Positions 8,870 to 19,100 are shown, numbered from the stretch's first letter. The stretch: DNA of 64,000 nt from Beijerinckia indica subsp. indica ATCC 9039 (GCF_000019845.1 NC_010580.1:1-64000); one strand, 5' to 3'. Notes: a model not told the origin generated them from the sequence alone. Numbers and translations are program-made.

Positions 8870-9499
8870 AATTGGCAGGTTGTCATGCCATGCAGCAGTC
8901 AGCATTCCCAGGCAAGATCGTTTAATTTCCGCATTGATCCAGCCTTAAACGGTGCCAGTGCAGCCTTAATATCTGTGACTGGTTTGTGCCTCCGTCTAAC
9001 TATGCCGAAGTCAGCCTCGCGTTATAAAGCCATTGGCTACGACGTGCCGGATCCCCAAGGCATTCACGGCCCGCTTATCAGTCGTCATCTTGTAAGAAGA
9101 GGCTCTTGAAGCTGAACAGGCTGAACATACAGTAGCTCAAGGTGTTTCCACCTCGGAGTTTATCAGCCCAAATTCATTCTTAAGTCATATTGATTTAATA
9201 TAATCATTATTATACACCGCCTTAATGATGTCGTCAGAACTATCTGCAAGATCTTCCAAGCTTGACCTTAGCATTAGCAGTACAGAGAATAGCATGGACC
9301 TTTGGAAATGAATCTGAAAGGAGATCCCTTGAGTGTCATATTAATATTACATCTTACTCTGATCTATGAATTGCTTGATGATTAGCTCCTAAAACTCGTT
9401 ACTAGTTCCTCAAACTCGACGCAGTCGAGCATATCAAGATCAAGCCCTAAGCCAGGGTGAAGACTAGAACCATTCCGCTCTTCCCCGGCAACGCCAAGC
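8870..9499. other. Gene-free, AT-richer stretch
   Basis: No ORF with credible start, ribosome site and coding-like composition is seen. The DNA is richer in A/T than both flanks, especially 9170-9420. It looks like an old junction between the transfer module and acquired genes. No tRNA, attachment site or IS end was recognised. Confidence 0.5.
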
Positions 9500-9676
9500 G
9501 GCGGCTTTCTCAATGCGCAGACAGCCCGCATCTTTGACTCGGCGTCTCACTCAGATGCAATGGTTCCCGACAAAGCGAGAGGACTCCTGTTCGGCCGCAG
9601 ATCGCGCAATGTCTATGACATCGAGGATTTCCTCCTGCGAACTGAGTTCAGACGGGCCGAGAAAGCCCCAATATGA
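9500..9676 (+). pseudogene. Coding remnant without a start
   Basis: One frame from 9500 to the TGA at 9674-9676 reads 58 residues with protein-like composition (for example ARIFDSASHSD, LLFGRRSRNVYDIEDFLLRTEFRRAE). It has no usable start and no homologue I recognise. It appears to be the 3' end of a gene whose 5' part was lost during insertion of the neighbouring DNA. Confidence 0.35.
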
Positions 9677-9807
9677 CAGTCGCATGTGCCATTGTTCTGT
9701 ATTTTATAGTGATCGAAAATGACCTGCCGCGTGTTGGGCCGACGTCCTTGAAGCGGCCATTCATTTGATCATTGAAACCTGAACCTGGAAAAACAAGAAC
9801 ATATGGC

Positions 9808-10167
9808 ATGAGCAAATTCACAGATCTTCTGGCGCTCGCAACGCCCGGTCTTTGGTTCGTCGAACCGGGCCAGAAACTGATGGCAGACGATACACTCCTG
9901 CCGATAGATTGGATCAAATCCGGTGACGATCTGGGCTGCATCGGAGCAGCTCACTTCGTCGGTCCTGGCGTGAACGAGCGGCAGCGTGGCTACGCTAATG
10001 CCCTGCTGTTCTCCGCCAGTCGCGAAATGGCGCTTTTGCTCGAAGAAGCGCTTACTGTCTATGATAACGAATTTGAGAACGACCTCGAGATTTCTGGTGC
10101 GGATCTCCTCGACTGGTTTTTCAACTGGCGCTTGCGTGTCAAGCGGCTCGTCAACGAGCTATGCTGA
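9808..10167 (+). CDS. 119-aa plasmid protein, intact paralogue of the broken gene at 55665-56031
   Basis: The protein starts MSKFTDLLALATPG at ATG 9808 and ends with FFNWRLRVKRLVNELC. It matches the reconstructed product of the minus-strand gene at 55665-56031 along its whole length: the N-terminal (K-T-DL) motif, MAD-xx-LP, the FSASREMALLLEEA core, FENDxxISGADxLxW and the C-terminal WRxRVKRL. It is soluble and acidic. Function unknown. Its value here is that it shows the original reading frame of its disrupted relative. Confidence 0.7.
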   Translation: MSKFTDLLALATPGLWFVEPGQKLMADDTLLPIDWIKSGDDLGCIGAAHFVGPGVNERQRGYANALLFSASREMALLLEEALTVYDNEFENDLEISGADLLDWFFNWRLRVKRLVNELC

Positions 10168-10217
10168 ATTTTTCTAGCTGCCTGGTCGCAGGACACCATT
10201 GCAATCGCCACGACCAG

Positions 10218-11063
10218 TCATTCAACTGTCCCCGCCAGAGACACAAGATGTGCTGTCATTCTGACGGCAGCTTGACCTGGCCCATCCTTGCCGCGCCTGC
10301 GCTCGATAACGGTATATGTGATCGAGGGTAGCTGAGGCAGAATCCCGTCAGATAGCGGTGGCAAACCGATCCCCACTTCGGTACGGCTGGCAATACCCAG
10401 CCCAGCTTCAACCGCTGTGCGGAGGCCATCAAGGCTGGGTGTGACCAAAGCGATGCGCCAAGACCAACCTATGGCATCCAGCGCTTGCTGTGCGGCCTTG
10501 AGAAATGGGCATGGTGGCGTGATGCTGACAAGCGGTAGTACTTCCTCGGCCAGAAGATCAGGCTTTCCAAACCACTCCATCGGAAAGCTCGTGACGGCTT
10601 TGCCGCGGCCAGGATCGTCAGCACAAAGCGCTGTATCAATCCGGTCCTCCCCCATCGCTTGCAGCAACTCCGCCGTACTGCCGATAACAATCTCAAATGT
10701 GGTATTGGGGTTGGTGGCTCGTAGATCTATCAGGGTTGGGCGCAAAACAGGGACAACGAAGTCCTGAACGACGCCAACCCTTATCAGCGGCGTTGCTGCC
10801 GGTCCCAATTCCGCGCGCGCCGCGTCAATCCTCCTGAGAATTGCGCGAGCATGACCTAAAAGATGGCTGCCAACTTGATTAACCTTCAGTGCCCTGCCGT
10901 CACGATCGAAAAGCGGTTGCCCGACAATATTCTCAAGCCGTGACATTTGAAGGCTAAGAGCGGATTCACTGCGCCCAACCCGCACGGCCGCAGTGGCGAG
11001 CGAGCCGCAATCGACCACAGCAACAAAGCTGCGCAGCAATGGTGATGGCAGATCTGGAATCAT
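10218..11063 (-). CDS. LysR-family transcriptional regulator
   Basis: The 281-aa protein has an N-terminal winged helix-turn-helix (LLRSFVAVVDCGSLATAAVRVGR, then SALSLQMSRLE and GQPLFDRD) and a C-terminal substrate-binding domain. It is slightly short but complete. It is transcribed away from a tautomerase gene across a 90-bp shared promoter region, the usual place for a LysR regulator to control its neighbour. The inducing ligand cannot be told from sequence. Confidence 0.9.
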   Translation of the reverse strand: MIPDLPSPLLRSFVAVVDCGSLATAAVRVGRSESALSLQMSRLENIVGQPLFDRDGRALKVNQVGSHLLGHARAILRRIDAARAELGPAATPLIRVGVVQDFVVPVLRPTLIDLRATNPNTTFEIVIGSTAELLQAMGEDRIDTALCADDPGRGKAVTSFPMEWFGKPDLLAEEVLPLVSITPPCPFLKAAQQALDAIGWSWRIALVTPSLDGLRTAVEAGLGIASRTEVGIGLPPLSDGILPQLPSITYTVIERRRGKDGPGQAAVRMTAHLVSLAGTVE

Positions 11064-11153
11064 GAGATGTTCTCAAGTCAGATTTAACAGCTTTTCGATT
11101 ATACTTTTACAAATATGCATGAAAATCCGGGTATTACGAACCGGAGGTTAGAA
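11064..11153. promoter_or_regulatory. Divergent promoter region, LysR/tautomerase
   Basis: The 90-bp gap between the divergent starts is AT-rich (runs around 11080-11120) while both genes are GC-rich. It must hold promoters for both and probably the LysR binding site. I could not fix a single T-N11-A box. GGAGG at 11143 is the ribosome site of the tautomerase gene. Confidence 0.5.
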
Positions 11154-11570
11154 ATGCCCTTTGCCAGACTGACGTTGACGTCGATCCCGACACTGGATCA
11201 GGCCAATCATCTTGCAACCGAATTAACTGAACTAATTGCTCATGATCTTGGCAAGCGACAGGAGCTCACTTCGATACTTGTTGAGACCTCGGGTATTTCC
11301 CATTGGGCGATCGGCGCTGAAGGTCGACTGACTGCGGCACATCTCGAAGTCTGCGTGACAGCCGGAACCAACTCGGAGCAAGAGAAGCGGGCCTTCATTG
11401 CAAATGCCATGACAATCCTTCGGACAGTGCTGCCTGGTCTCAATCCCGCAACCTATGTTGTCATCAGGGAACTTCCCGCAACAGACTGGGGTTACGATGG
11501 ACGAACCCAAGCAGATCGAGCGATGGATCGGATACATGGCACTGCCTTAATCGGACAAGAAAAGAGTTGA
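11154..11570 (+). CDS. Tautomerase-superfamily enzyme
   Basis: Starting at ATG 11154, behind GGAGG, the protein begins Met-Pro (MPFARLTLT). The initiator Met is removed in this family and Pro1 becomes the catalytic base, which is why this start is preferred over ATG 11115. The 138-aa length is twice that of 4-oxalocrotonate tautomerase monomers, as in MSAD/cis-CaaD-like members. GISHWAIGAEGRLTAAHLEVCVTAG and later LPATDWGYDGRTQAD fit the fused second half. Substrate unknown; regulated probably by the divergent LysR protein. Confidence 0.75.
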   Translation: MPFARLTLTSIPTLDQANHLATELTELIAHDLGKRQELTSILVETSGISHWAIGAEGRLTAAHLEVCVTAGTNSEQEKRAFIANAMTILRTVLPGLNPATYVVIRELPATDWGYDGRTQADRAMDRIHGTALIGQEKS

Positions 11571-11637
11571 ACGTCCGCTCAGGGCTGCAGGCGACTCTCC
11601 AAGAATATGGAACAAGCCTCATCCTGAACCCCAATGT

Positions 11638-14600
11638 TCATTTCCCTGCCGCAGGCGAGGGAGAAGCTTCGTTTCGTTGCCGTGCTTCGGCCAGCTTGCG
11701 CTGCTGTTCCTGGGTCTCGGCTTGCATCTCCTCCAGAAACGAAGCGGCGCGCTTTGAGAGAGCATCGAGCCGCTTTCCGTTTTCCTTGATCGCGGCATTC
11801 AAGGCCGCGACTTCCGGATCGACCTGTTCCTGCACGACCTTGGCCCGAATGAGCTGGCGCAGATCCCGGCCAAGCTCCTTCGATTTGCCCTCCTTACCCT
11901 CAGCCTTGAGCCCAAGGGTCAACAAGGTCTCGACCGCCTGTTCTCGGTGCCGGCGCAATGTGCCGATCAGATCGGTTGCCAGCGGCTTGTAATTCTTCGT
12001 GGCCATATCAGCGGCGATGCGCTTCCAGATGTCCTCGGTGGTAACAGGAGAGGCATCACCCAGGGCGCGGCTGCGCTTCTCAGCCTCATGGACGGCCGCT
12101 CCCGAAACCAGGGTCCATGTGGCGCCGCGGCTCCGGCTTTCTGCGACATAGCCTTTGAAGCTGCTGATGCCGGCACTGCCGCGCGGCAAGGCGTTGATAT
12201 GCTCTTCCGAGGTCAGGCCTTGGGCGGCGTCGATGGTCAGGGCATGGCCATAGCCGAGCATCAGGCGCTGCGTCTTTGGATCGATCAGACGCCTCATTTC
12301 AACGGAGCCGATCCGGCCTTTCTTGTCCTTGAAAGTGAAGCCATCGGCACTTCTGCCGACAACCTCGACGATGTCGCCATTGTCGCCGATCGAGCCGCCC
12401 TTGCCATCGATCGTCGCCCAAGTGCGCCGATAAAGGCGCAGCTTGTCGCCCGTGGCGATCCGGAGGTCATAGGTCTCGCCGCGCTGGTCGATCGCCTTAT
12501 AAAGCTTTTCATCGGCGCCGATCTCGCCACGCGCCTTGAGCCGTTCGCGGATGGCCTGGCTGATGTCGGCCGCATCCTGATTGGTCAAGGCGGAGACGGT
12601 GATGCTCTTCTTCGGATCCTCCGCGCGCAGGATGTCGCGACGCTGCATGTAGAGGTCTGCGATCTGGCCGATGACCTGATCCTGATCGCCGCCGAGGAGG
12701 CGGGCGGTGCCATCCTCGATCTTCATCCCCAGGGCCTCGCCGGCCTTGCCTTCCCGGAAGAGATTGGCGATGTCGCGGTCGCGCCGCGTGCGCTGGCGCA
12801 CGGTCGTCAGGAGCGCGGGCAGGGCCTCCTTCGGGAGGACGCGCTTCAGGATCTCGATCGTGTCGCCGGCTTCGATCGACTGTGCCTGTTCCCGGTCGCC
12901 CAGGGCCTTGATGGTCATGCCGGTCTCGGCCTGGACCTCGAGGAGCTTCAGCATGGCGCGCGGGCCGATCTGGCTGACTTCGTCGATCACGATGACAGTG
13001 TTGTGGGTCGGCTTGACGGTTCCCTTGTCGATGGCTTGCAGCAAGGCCTCGACGCCGGCTGTCTTCTCGATGCCGGCATTGGCCAGGGTTGTTGTGTCGG
13101 GCTGGCCCTCGACGCCAAGCGATTGCAGGAAGGGCTGAAGGGCGACGGTCTTGTCGATACCAGCATCCTTCAAGGCATCGGCTTGCCGCCAGGCGGTGGC
13201 AACGCCGATCACTTCGCGGCCACCCGCATCATAGCGGGTGTCAGCCTTCCAGGCGGCGACGAGGGGTTGCAGGAGTGTCGTCTTGCCGGACCCGGCCACG
13301 CCCGTCAGGAGGGTCAAGCGCCCGCCCTCGCCGAGTGCATGAATCGCCGCGCGCTGCGCCGCTCCATGTTCGGGTTCAGTGGTGAAATCCAGGCCGGAGG
13401 CGTTGATCGCTGCCTTGACGGTTTGAGCAGAGAGCGCGCCGTCCTTGTCCCGCGCTACGGCCCGGGCCTTATTGGCGAGCTCGGTCTCGATGCGGATCTG
13501 CGCCGTATTGGTGATCCGCACCTTGTCCTCCATCCGGCTGGTAATCAGCGCCACATGCTCGCCCTGGAGGGTGAGGCCGCGTTGTTCGAGGAGAGTGACC
13601 ACTTTGTCGATGTCGTCGCGACCATGGGCTATGCCGGCACCGATGAGGCCACGCACGGCATGGACGCGCAACCGATCATGGTTGAGGACGGCGGCCGTCT
13701 TGAAATCCTCGGCCAGGCGTTTGGCAGCGAAGTCATAGGCTTTGTCGTAGCGCTCCGCGTCGGTCAGGGCCTCGTGCCTGACCCCGTTCAGGACGGTTTC
13801 ATGCCGCCAGCCGATGGCTTCGGCCTGGGCCTTCCAGGCTTCCTTTTCGCCCTTGCCGTCTTGCTTGGCATAGCGCGAGACGACGCTCGATTCATTGAGG
13901 ATCGTTTGCTTGCGCTCGATCGAGAGTTCGTCCCAATCAAGGCCCTGGCTCTTGGCGAAAGCCTTGGCCGAGCGCAGGACCTGCTGGCGGCGCTTGCTGA
14001 AGGTGTCCACCGCCTTTTGGGGAATGGCCTCGAGAACGACGGCTTCGTCCTTCTTGTCATAGCCGATCTCGGCGCCGAGGCGGCGCAACTCGTCGGCGAG
14101 GCGGGCCTGGAAATAGCCGCCGAGCTCATGGGTCAGATCGGACGTCAGCTCCTTGGTGTTGAGCGATCCGACACGGCCATCGGCCGTGACGACCATGTTC
14201 ATCAGGAAATTATGGATATGGGCCTGGGGATCGCCCGCTGTCTTGGCCTCGACCAGATAGGTCGCCCCGCTTTTGCCGTCCTGCAGCTCGACGGTCGGCC
14301 GGGCGACGTGATGCCGGAAGCTCACCCAGCCGACATCACCGGGATCGACGCCTTCCTCGCCGCCTTTGCCGCGCCGCGCGAAACCGAGGCGGCCGGCCGC
14401 ATAGCGCATGGCGGCATCATTGGCGCGGTCAATAGCGTTCCAGATCGCCGCGCTTTCAGCGGGGGTCACGGCGAATTCGGCGGCGATCGTCACCGATTTA
14501 TGCGGCGAGAAGGTGAAATCGAAACCGGATAGCGTTCGCTCGTGCTGGGACCAGCGCTCCCCATTATCCCCCCGCTTGCCCTCGAAGAGCCGGTCGAGGG

Positions 14601-14844
14601 CTTCGCTGGTCGGCATTTGGCTCGGATCGATGCCCGCGGCCTTGGCGAAGGCCGGGGTGATGTCTGGCCTCCAGGTGGCCCGGCTATCGCGGCCGGTATA
14701 ATAGGACGTCAATCGGCTGCCCGGTTCGAGCTGTTTTTCTGGATGTTTGGTCGGGTCGTGGATGGGCGCGGTCTTGCCTTCGGTGAAATAGGTTCGCAGC
14801 ACGACGCCTTGGGAATCCGCCGAGATCTTGCGGAAATTCATCAT
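11638..14844 (-). CDS. MobF-family (TrwC/TraA-like) conjugative relaxase-helicase
   Basis: This 1068-aa protein would nick oriT, stay covalently bound to the DNA end and unwind it. The N-terminal 300 residues form the relaxase domain: TSYYTG near residues 51-56 gives the catalytic tyrosines, and AHIHNF near residue 210 is the three-histidine metal site. A helicase region follows with Walker A VAGSGKTTL near residue 520 and VIVIDEVSQIG. A RecD2-like C-terminal part ends in a coiled coil (EEMQAETQEQQRKLAEARQ). It overlaps the preceding small gene as ATGA. MobF relaxases are best known from IncF, IncW and IncN plasmids, so its pairing with a Dot/Icm-type apparatus is notable. Confidence 0.92.
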   Translation of the reverse strand: MMNFRKISADSQGVVLRTYFTEGKTAPIHDPTKHPEKQLEPGSRLTSYYTGRDSRATWRPDITPAFAKAAGIDPSQMPTSEALDRLFEGKRGDNGERWSQHERTLSGFDFTFSPHKSVTIAAEFAVTPAESAAIWNAIDRANDAAMRYAAGRLGFARRGKGGEEGVDPGDVGWVSFRHHVARPTVELQDGKSGATYLVEAKTAGDPQAHIHNFLMNMVVTADGRVGSLNTKELTSDLTHELGGYFQARLADELRRLGAEIGYDKKDEAVVLEAIPQKAVDTFSKRRQQVLRSAKAFAKSQGLDWDELSIERKQTILNESSVVSRYAKQDGKGEKEAWKAQAEAIGWRHETVLNGVRHEALTDAERYDKAYDFAAKRLAEDFKTAAVLNHDRLRVHAVRGLIGAGIAHGRDDIDKVVTLLEQRGLTLQGEHVALITSRMEDKVRITNTAQIRIETELANKARAVARDKDGALSAQTVKAAINASGLDFTTEPEHGAAQRAAIHALGEGGRLTLLTGVAGSGKTTLLQPLVAAWKADTRYDAGGREVIGVATAWRQADALKDAGIDKTVALQPFLQSLGVEGQPDTTTLANAGIEKTAGVEALLQAIDKGTVKPTHNTVIVIDEVSQIGPRAMLKLLEVQAETGMTIKALGDREQAQSIEAGDTIEILKRVLPKEALPALLTTVRQRTRRDRDIANLFREGKAGEALGMKIEDGTARLLGGDQDQVIGQIADLYMQRRDILRAEDPKKSITVSALTNQDAADISQAIRERLKARGEIGADEKLYKAIDQRGETYDLRIATGDKLRLYRRTWATIDGKGGSIGDNGDIVEVVGRSADGFTFKDKKGRIGSVEMRRLIDPKTQRLMLGYGHALTIDAAQGLTSEEHINALPRGSAGISSFKGYVAESRSRGATWTLVSGAAVHEAEKRSRALGDASPVTTEDIWKRIAADMATKNYKPLATDLIGTLRRHREQAVETLLTLGLKAEGKEGKSKELGRDLRQLIRAKVVQEQVDPEVAALNAAIKENGKRLDALSKRAASFLEEMQAETQEQQRKLAEARQRNEASPSPAAGK

Positions 14845-15140
14845 CGGCGGGCATCCCCTTGGCCATTTGGCGCGGCCGGGGTTTCCCTGCCCATCTGCAG
14901 GAGCTTTAGGATCTGCTGCAGGAGATTGAGCTGGTCTTTGCTCTGCCGGACGAGGTCGGTGAGGAGTTTATCGAGCGGAACCCGGTCGGGATCCATTTCG
15001 GGAGGGGTAAGAAGCTCGAGGATTAGGGCGTTCTGCTTGACCAGGGTGCCGAGGATCGCGGTTTGCTCCGTCTGCACCATCTGAATGGCTTGCAGGCGAT
15101 TTTCGGTCGTGGGTTCTGGGCCGGTGGAAGAAATGGCCAT
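14841..15140 (-). CDS. Small coiled-coil protein co-translated with the relaxase
   Basis: The 99-aa protein is largely helical with heptad-like Leu/Ile spacing from residue 15 to 85 and no membrane segment. GGAG lies 7 nt before the ATG and its stop overlaps the relaxase start. Position suggests a relaxosome accessory protein, but no ribbon-helix-helix or other DNA-binding motif is evident. Family not recognised. Confidence 0.65.
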   Translation of the reverse strand: MAISSTGPEPTTENRLQAIQMVQTEQTAILGTLVKQNALILELLTPPEMDPDRVPLDKLLTDLVRQSKDQLNLLQQILKLLQMGRETPAAPNGQGDARR

Positions 15141-15413
15141 GTGAGGTCTCCGGAATGGATGTTCTCAGCATGGCCAGAGGTCGTGAGAAGAGCACACATC
15201 TTCTGGCTGATGCCTAATCAAAAGCACGCACACAACAGCAAAAACGATTCAGGCAAAGAAGTCGGCTTGGCCAAGCGAGTTCGTTACGAATGTTATAGGA
15301 AGCATGGATCAGTGTTCCCGCTCCGATCTTTACATCTTCATCTTCGAAGCCCGAAACAGGTGGCCTGAGGGCTTTGCCCACGCGGTCCATGGACCGTTTA
15401 AACCAACTCCTAC

Positions 15414-15443
15414 TTCTCATATCACGCAATTGTGATATGAGAA
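15414..15443. promoter_or_regulatory. Candidate oriT inverted repeat
   Basis: Arms TTCTCATATCAC and GTGATATGAGAA pair perfectly around a 6-nt spacer (GCAATT). The sequence TGCGCGCATAGG follows directly, broadly like the TGCG...ATAG region near the nic site of MobF plasmids such as R388. It lies 270 bp upstream of the relaxase operon, a usual oriT position. The nick site itself cannot be fixed from sequence alone. Confidence 0.45.
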
Positions 15444-15552
15444 TGCGCGCATAGGTGGAGCCAGACATATTGCCAGCTAAGGTTTAGCTAGTACTATGAA
15501 AAATATTTTACAGCTTCAGTATCAACCAATGATTTTGCTGTCGAGAGGGCGG

Positions 15553-15628
15553 ATGACGCATGCATGCCCGCAGAGAGTCTAGATCATCGGTGGCTTGGCC
15601 GTGGCGGCGTTAGACCTTTATGCGTCAT
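15553..15628. repeat. Long-range inverted repeat before the T1SS locus
   Basis: ATGACGCAT at 15553-15561 and ATGCGTCAT at 15620-15628 are perfect inverse copies 58 bp apart. They sit about 60-130 bp upstream of the 15688 start, so they could be operator half-sites bridged by a dimeric regulator or the arms of an oriT-linked structure. No further evidence separates these options. Confidence 0.4.
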
Positions 15629-15687
15629 GACGAGGAATAGGCTAGTCATCATCGTAATTTGGTTTTCGCCTTAACGGAGAGTTTCCC

Positions 15688-16098
15688 ATGACGTGGAAAT
15701 TTAAAACAAAGAAAGGGGTTTTTGATTACGCCCCTGAATTCGAAGAACAGTATTCAGTCAATGATGATGGCACAGAAATACGCTTAGGTGGCACAATTAG
15801 TCGCTCATATACGCACTTATCCTTTGAATATGAGGGACGAGGTGTAAAATTTAGATTTTCCGCGATGCCTATTACGGAATATATAAAAAAAAACGATTTA
15901 TATAACCTAGGTAAAGTATGTACGGTATATATATCATCGGCAAACAAGATTTATATAAGCCACGATCTTGGACTAAAGATCGCAGAAGACATCCGCGATA
16001 TGCTTATAGATACATATAAATACTATAGATTTAGCGGCGATTCTCATCTTGAGGATGTTGTCTTCGATCAATACGCCAAGGCATTCTTAAACATTTAA
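15688..16098 (+). CDS. Unknown 136-aa protein ahead of the RTX protease
   Basis: The protein is soluble, rich in Tyr, Phe, Lys and Ile, and its gene is clearly more AT-rich than the adjacent transport genes. GGAGAG precedes ATG 15688 and the RTX gene starts 30 bp after its stop, so they are probably co-transcribed. No signal peptide or known motif is visible. Its position fits a chaperone, modifier or self-protection protein for the secreted product, but this is only inference. Composition suggests separate acquisition. Confidence 0.6.
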   Translation: MTWKFKTKKGVFDYAPEFEEQYSVNDDGTEIRLGGTISRSYTHLSFEYEGRGVKFRFSAMPITEYIKKNDLYNLGKVCTVYISSANKIYISHDLGLKIAEDIRDMLIDTYKYYRFSGDSHLEDVVFDQYAKAFLNI

Positions 16099-16128
16099 TA
16101 TGCAATACGTAATAAAGGAAATTATATT

Positions 16129-19100
16129 ATGCTTGACGCTACGACGCTTGCGCAGCTTCAGAATATAGCTAACGCTCAAACCAATGTCGGCGTCAAGAAT
16201 GCTGTAGTCAATATCATAAACCTCGCGACCGGGAGCAATCCAGCCTCAAGCACTTTGGCGCAAACTGTCAACACATTGCTTGGCGGCCCGAACGGGCCGA
16301 TGTCGGCCAAAGCCAATGGTTCTGCGCTATTCTATTCGGACGACGACAACAATCCAGGGAAGCCCAACCTCCAAGCGGCAAAGGACTGCCAGACGAGCCT
16401 AAAGGGGAATGGTTATTTTCTGGCCGACACCCAAGCAGGCGTGGCCGCAGAAAAGTTGGCAAATCAGGCTGACGCCTTGTCAGGCGCCGTTAATACTTCG
16501 CCAGCTGGCGACGCCATTATGGGCCTAGCGTCGGCGATGATGGGCGCGCAAGCGGACAACGCTTATGCCTTCGTCAGCAACGCCTATTCCGGAAGCATTT
16601 GGACGCAGTACGAACTGCCGGCGCTCCTGGGTCAAACGGGCAGCGAAGTGGGCACCGTCAACGGGCTCAACCTGAGCAACTACAATAATTACAGCCCCAG
16701 CCAAATTCAAAATCTGATCAGCGCGTCTCAGGCTTGCGACCCAAATAACCTTCCGCCTCCGACCGGCGGCGTTCCTGCGAATGATAACCTGAGCACAACG
16801 CAGATGATCGCGCTAGGCCTGCTCGGCGCGGCGACGACAGTCGGTGTTGGCGCCTTGATCATTTTGGGCGCGCCTGTGGAAATTCCTGCGCTTGGTGTCG
16901 GCGGAATAATGTTGTTGCTAACAACGAGTCAAGCCGCCGCTAAACCTATTGCGCCGACAACCACGGATGCGGCGTCACAATATCAATTTCAGTGGCAACT
17001 CAACACCTACAATGGCGCTCAGATTGCACCGGCGCTCGGCTATATTCTGGCGCAGGCTCAGGGCGCGCCAAATGTGTCGTCACTTGCAATGCAGGTTCAG
17101 CCGAGCTTGGTCAGCCTTCGTAACCTTGTGACGCAGAGCAATTCGCCATTGTTCGCTCAGACGACCGATTCTTCTGGAAACTTGGTGAATGTTACGATTC
17201 AATCGAACTCAAGCAATTCACTGCTAATTCAGTTGGCTTCCGCGACAGCGACCACGGCGGTGAATCCTGCGACAATCGATGTCGGCTTTAACAATTCGGG
17301 CGGAACGTCATTTGAGCAAACAACTGTAACCAACGCCAATGGCTCGGCCGCGGTTTTGATCTCAGGAGACGACAATAACGCGTCAATCAACAATTCTACC
17401 ATTTCCCTGAATTCAGGCGCGACAGCTACGATCACTGGAAACTCCAACACCTTCGCCCTCGGATCTGACTCCTCCGTCACGCTGAACAGCCAGGGCGGGA
17501 GCAACACGGTGACCGTGACAGGTGACCCGTGGTTCAGCTGGCTGGCTTCGCAGACGACGCGGTTCGAGGCGGATGCGAACGGTGTCCGTGTGGGTTACCC
17601 CGGTGGCAATCTGGGGACGGACTATTCTCTCAATGACCAAGGACAGATCACGGCGGCGCCGGTCTTCATGGGCTTCGGGCTGGGCGGCGGCTATGCCTCG
17701 GACAGCGCGGAAGCGGGCAGCCTGCAATCGAGTGTGAGCGGCACGATTCCGGCCGACACATCGTCTGGCCCCCCTCTCGACGCCTGGCTGTCGTCGGTGG
17801 TGGTGATCAATCTCGGCGGCGGGGTGGGCAGCGGGACGCTTTATACCGCGCCGTCAGGCTTCATTCAGGGCGGCCGCGTCCTGAGCTCAACCGATATGGC
17901 GGTGATTTACCCCAACGCCAACAATGACGGCGTCTTCAACAATTCCCCTTCAGGCAATGTCGCCGGCTATAATCGGTCGGCCAATGACCAGCTGTCGGCT
18001 CCCTCCCAGAACCTGCAGGACCTCGTCGGCGGCACGGTTTCGGCGCTGCAGACCTTATCATCGGTGAGCCCGCTGTTTGGAGCCGCCCTTGCCGACATGG
18101 CCAGCAACGCCAGCAGCTGGATCAATACCGATCCCCTGGTGATCGGCACGACGAGCGCCGGCATCACACTGACCAATTGGATCTCCAATGCGGTCTATTT
18201 CGATACCAATGTGAACCCCACGACCTTGCAGGCCGATGGCAAGCTGCATCACACCAGCTGGGTCTCGGGTGGCACCGGCATCGTGGCGCTCGACCGCAAC
18301 GGCAATGGCCAGATCGACGACATCACCGAGACCCTGTCGGAGTTCTTCCAGGGCGGCTCGAACCCCGGCCATTACGCCGATGGCCTCGATGCGCTGAAAA
18401 GCCTGGCGCAGGCGGGGGCGAGCGTGTTTTCCGCCGCGACCTCTCTGACCGATCCCACGACCCACCAGAGCTATTGGAGCGAGCTCAGGGTGTGGCTGGA
18501 CGCCAACCAGAACGGCGTCACCGATGCGGGCGAGTTGAAGACGCTGAATGATCTCGGCATCACCTCGATCAATCTTGTGGGCTCGGGCAACCTGGGGGAA
18601 TCGCTGGAAGGCAGCGCGGTGACCAACCGCACGACCTATACGAAGAGCGACGGCAGTAGCGGCGCGGTAGCGGCGGTGGATTTTGCCACCAATACGGTCG
18701 GCGACATCGCCACCTCCGCCAATGGCGGCATCACCATCCAGTCAGTGCCGGAAGGCGGCGCGACGCCGTCGAACAGCTTCGTCATCAAGAACACCTCCGC
18801 CCATGCCTATACGCTCTCTAACGGGCAGCTCATTGATAATACGACGGGGCAGACCGTCATCGCCAGCGGCACCAAGGGTGTCTTCAGCACCAATCAAAAC
18901 GACAGCATCGCCGTGGCTTCCAGCGATCCGACACCCTATTGGCTGGGCGGCGGCACTGGCGCGGCGACGCTGACGGGGGGCGCGGGCAATACGGTCTTCT
19001 TGATCAATTCCAAGACCATCGTGCATGGCGGCACGGGCTTCAACATCGCCGAGGTTACGGACGCCAAGCCCATCACCGTTGATCTCAAGACCGCCAATCT

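Larger units (their letters stand above)
15141..15687. other. Gene-free region upstream of the relaxase operon
   Basis: About 550 bp without a convincing gene separates the divergent relaxase and T1SS units. It is AT-richer than its flanks and holds a perfect 12-bp inverted repeat (15414-15443) and a long-range 9-bp inverted repeat (15553-15628). It should contain the relaxase promoter, the promoter of the 15688 gene and probably oriT. Confidence 0.6.

Noticed and set aside
11947..14532. 861-aa open frame on the plus strand opposite the relaxase
   Set aside because: It is the antisense shadow of the GC-rich relaxase gene, with no motifs and Asp/Gly-rich composition typical of mirrored frames.
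15214..15468. 84-aa minus-strand ORF over the candidate oriT
   Set aside because: It spans the perfect inverted repeat, has no ribosome site and no recognisable protein features.
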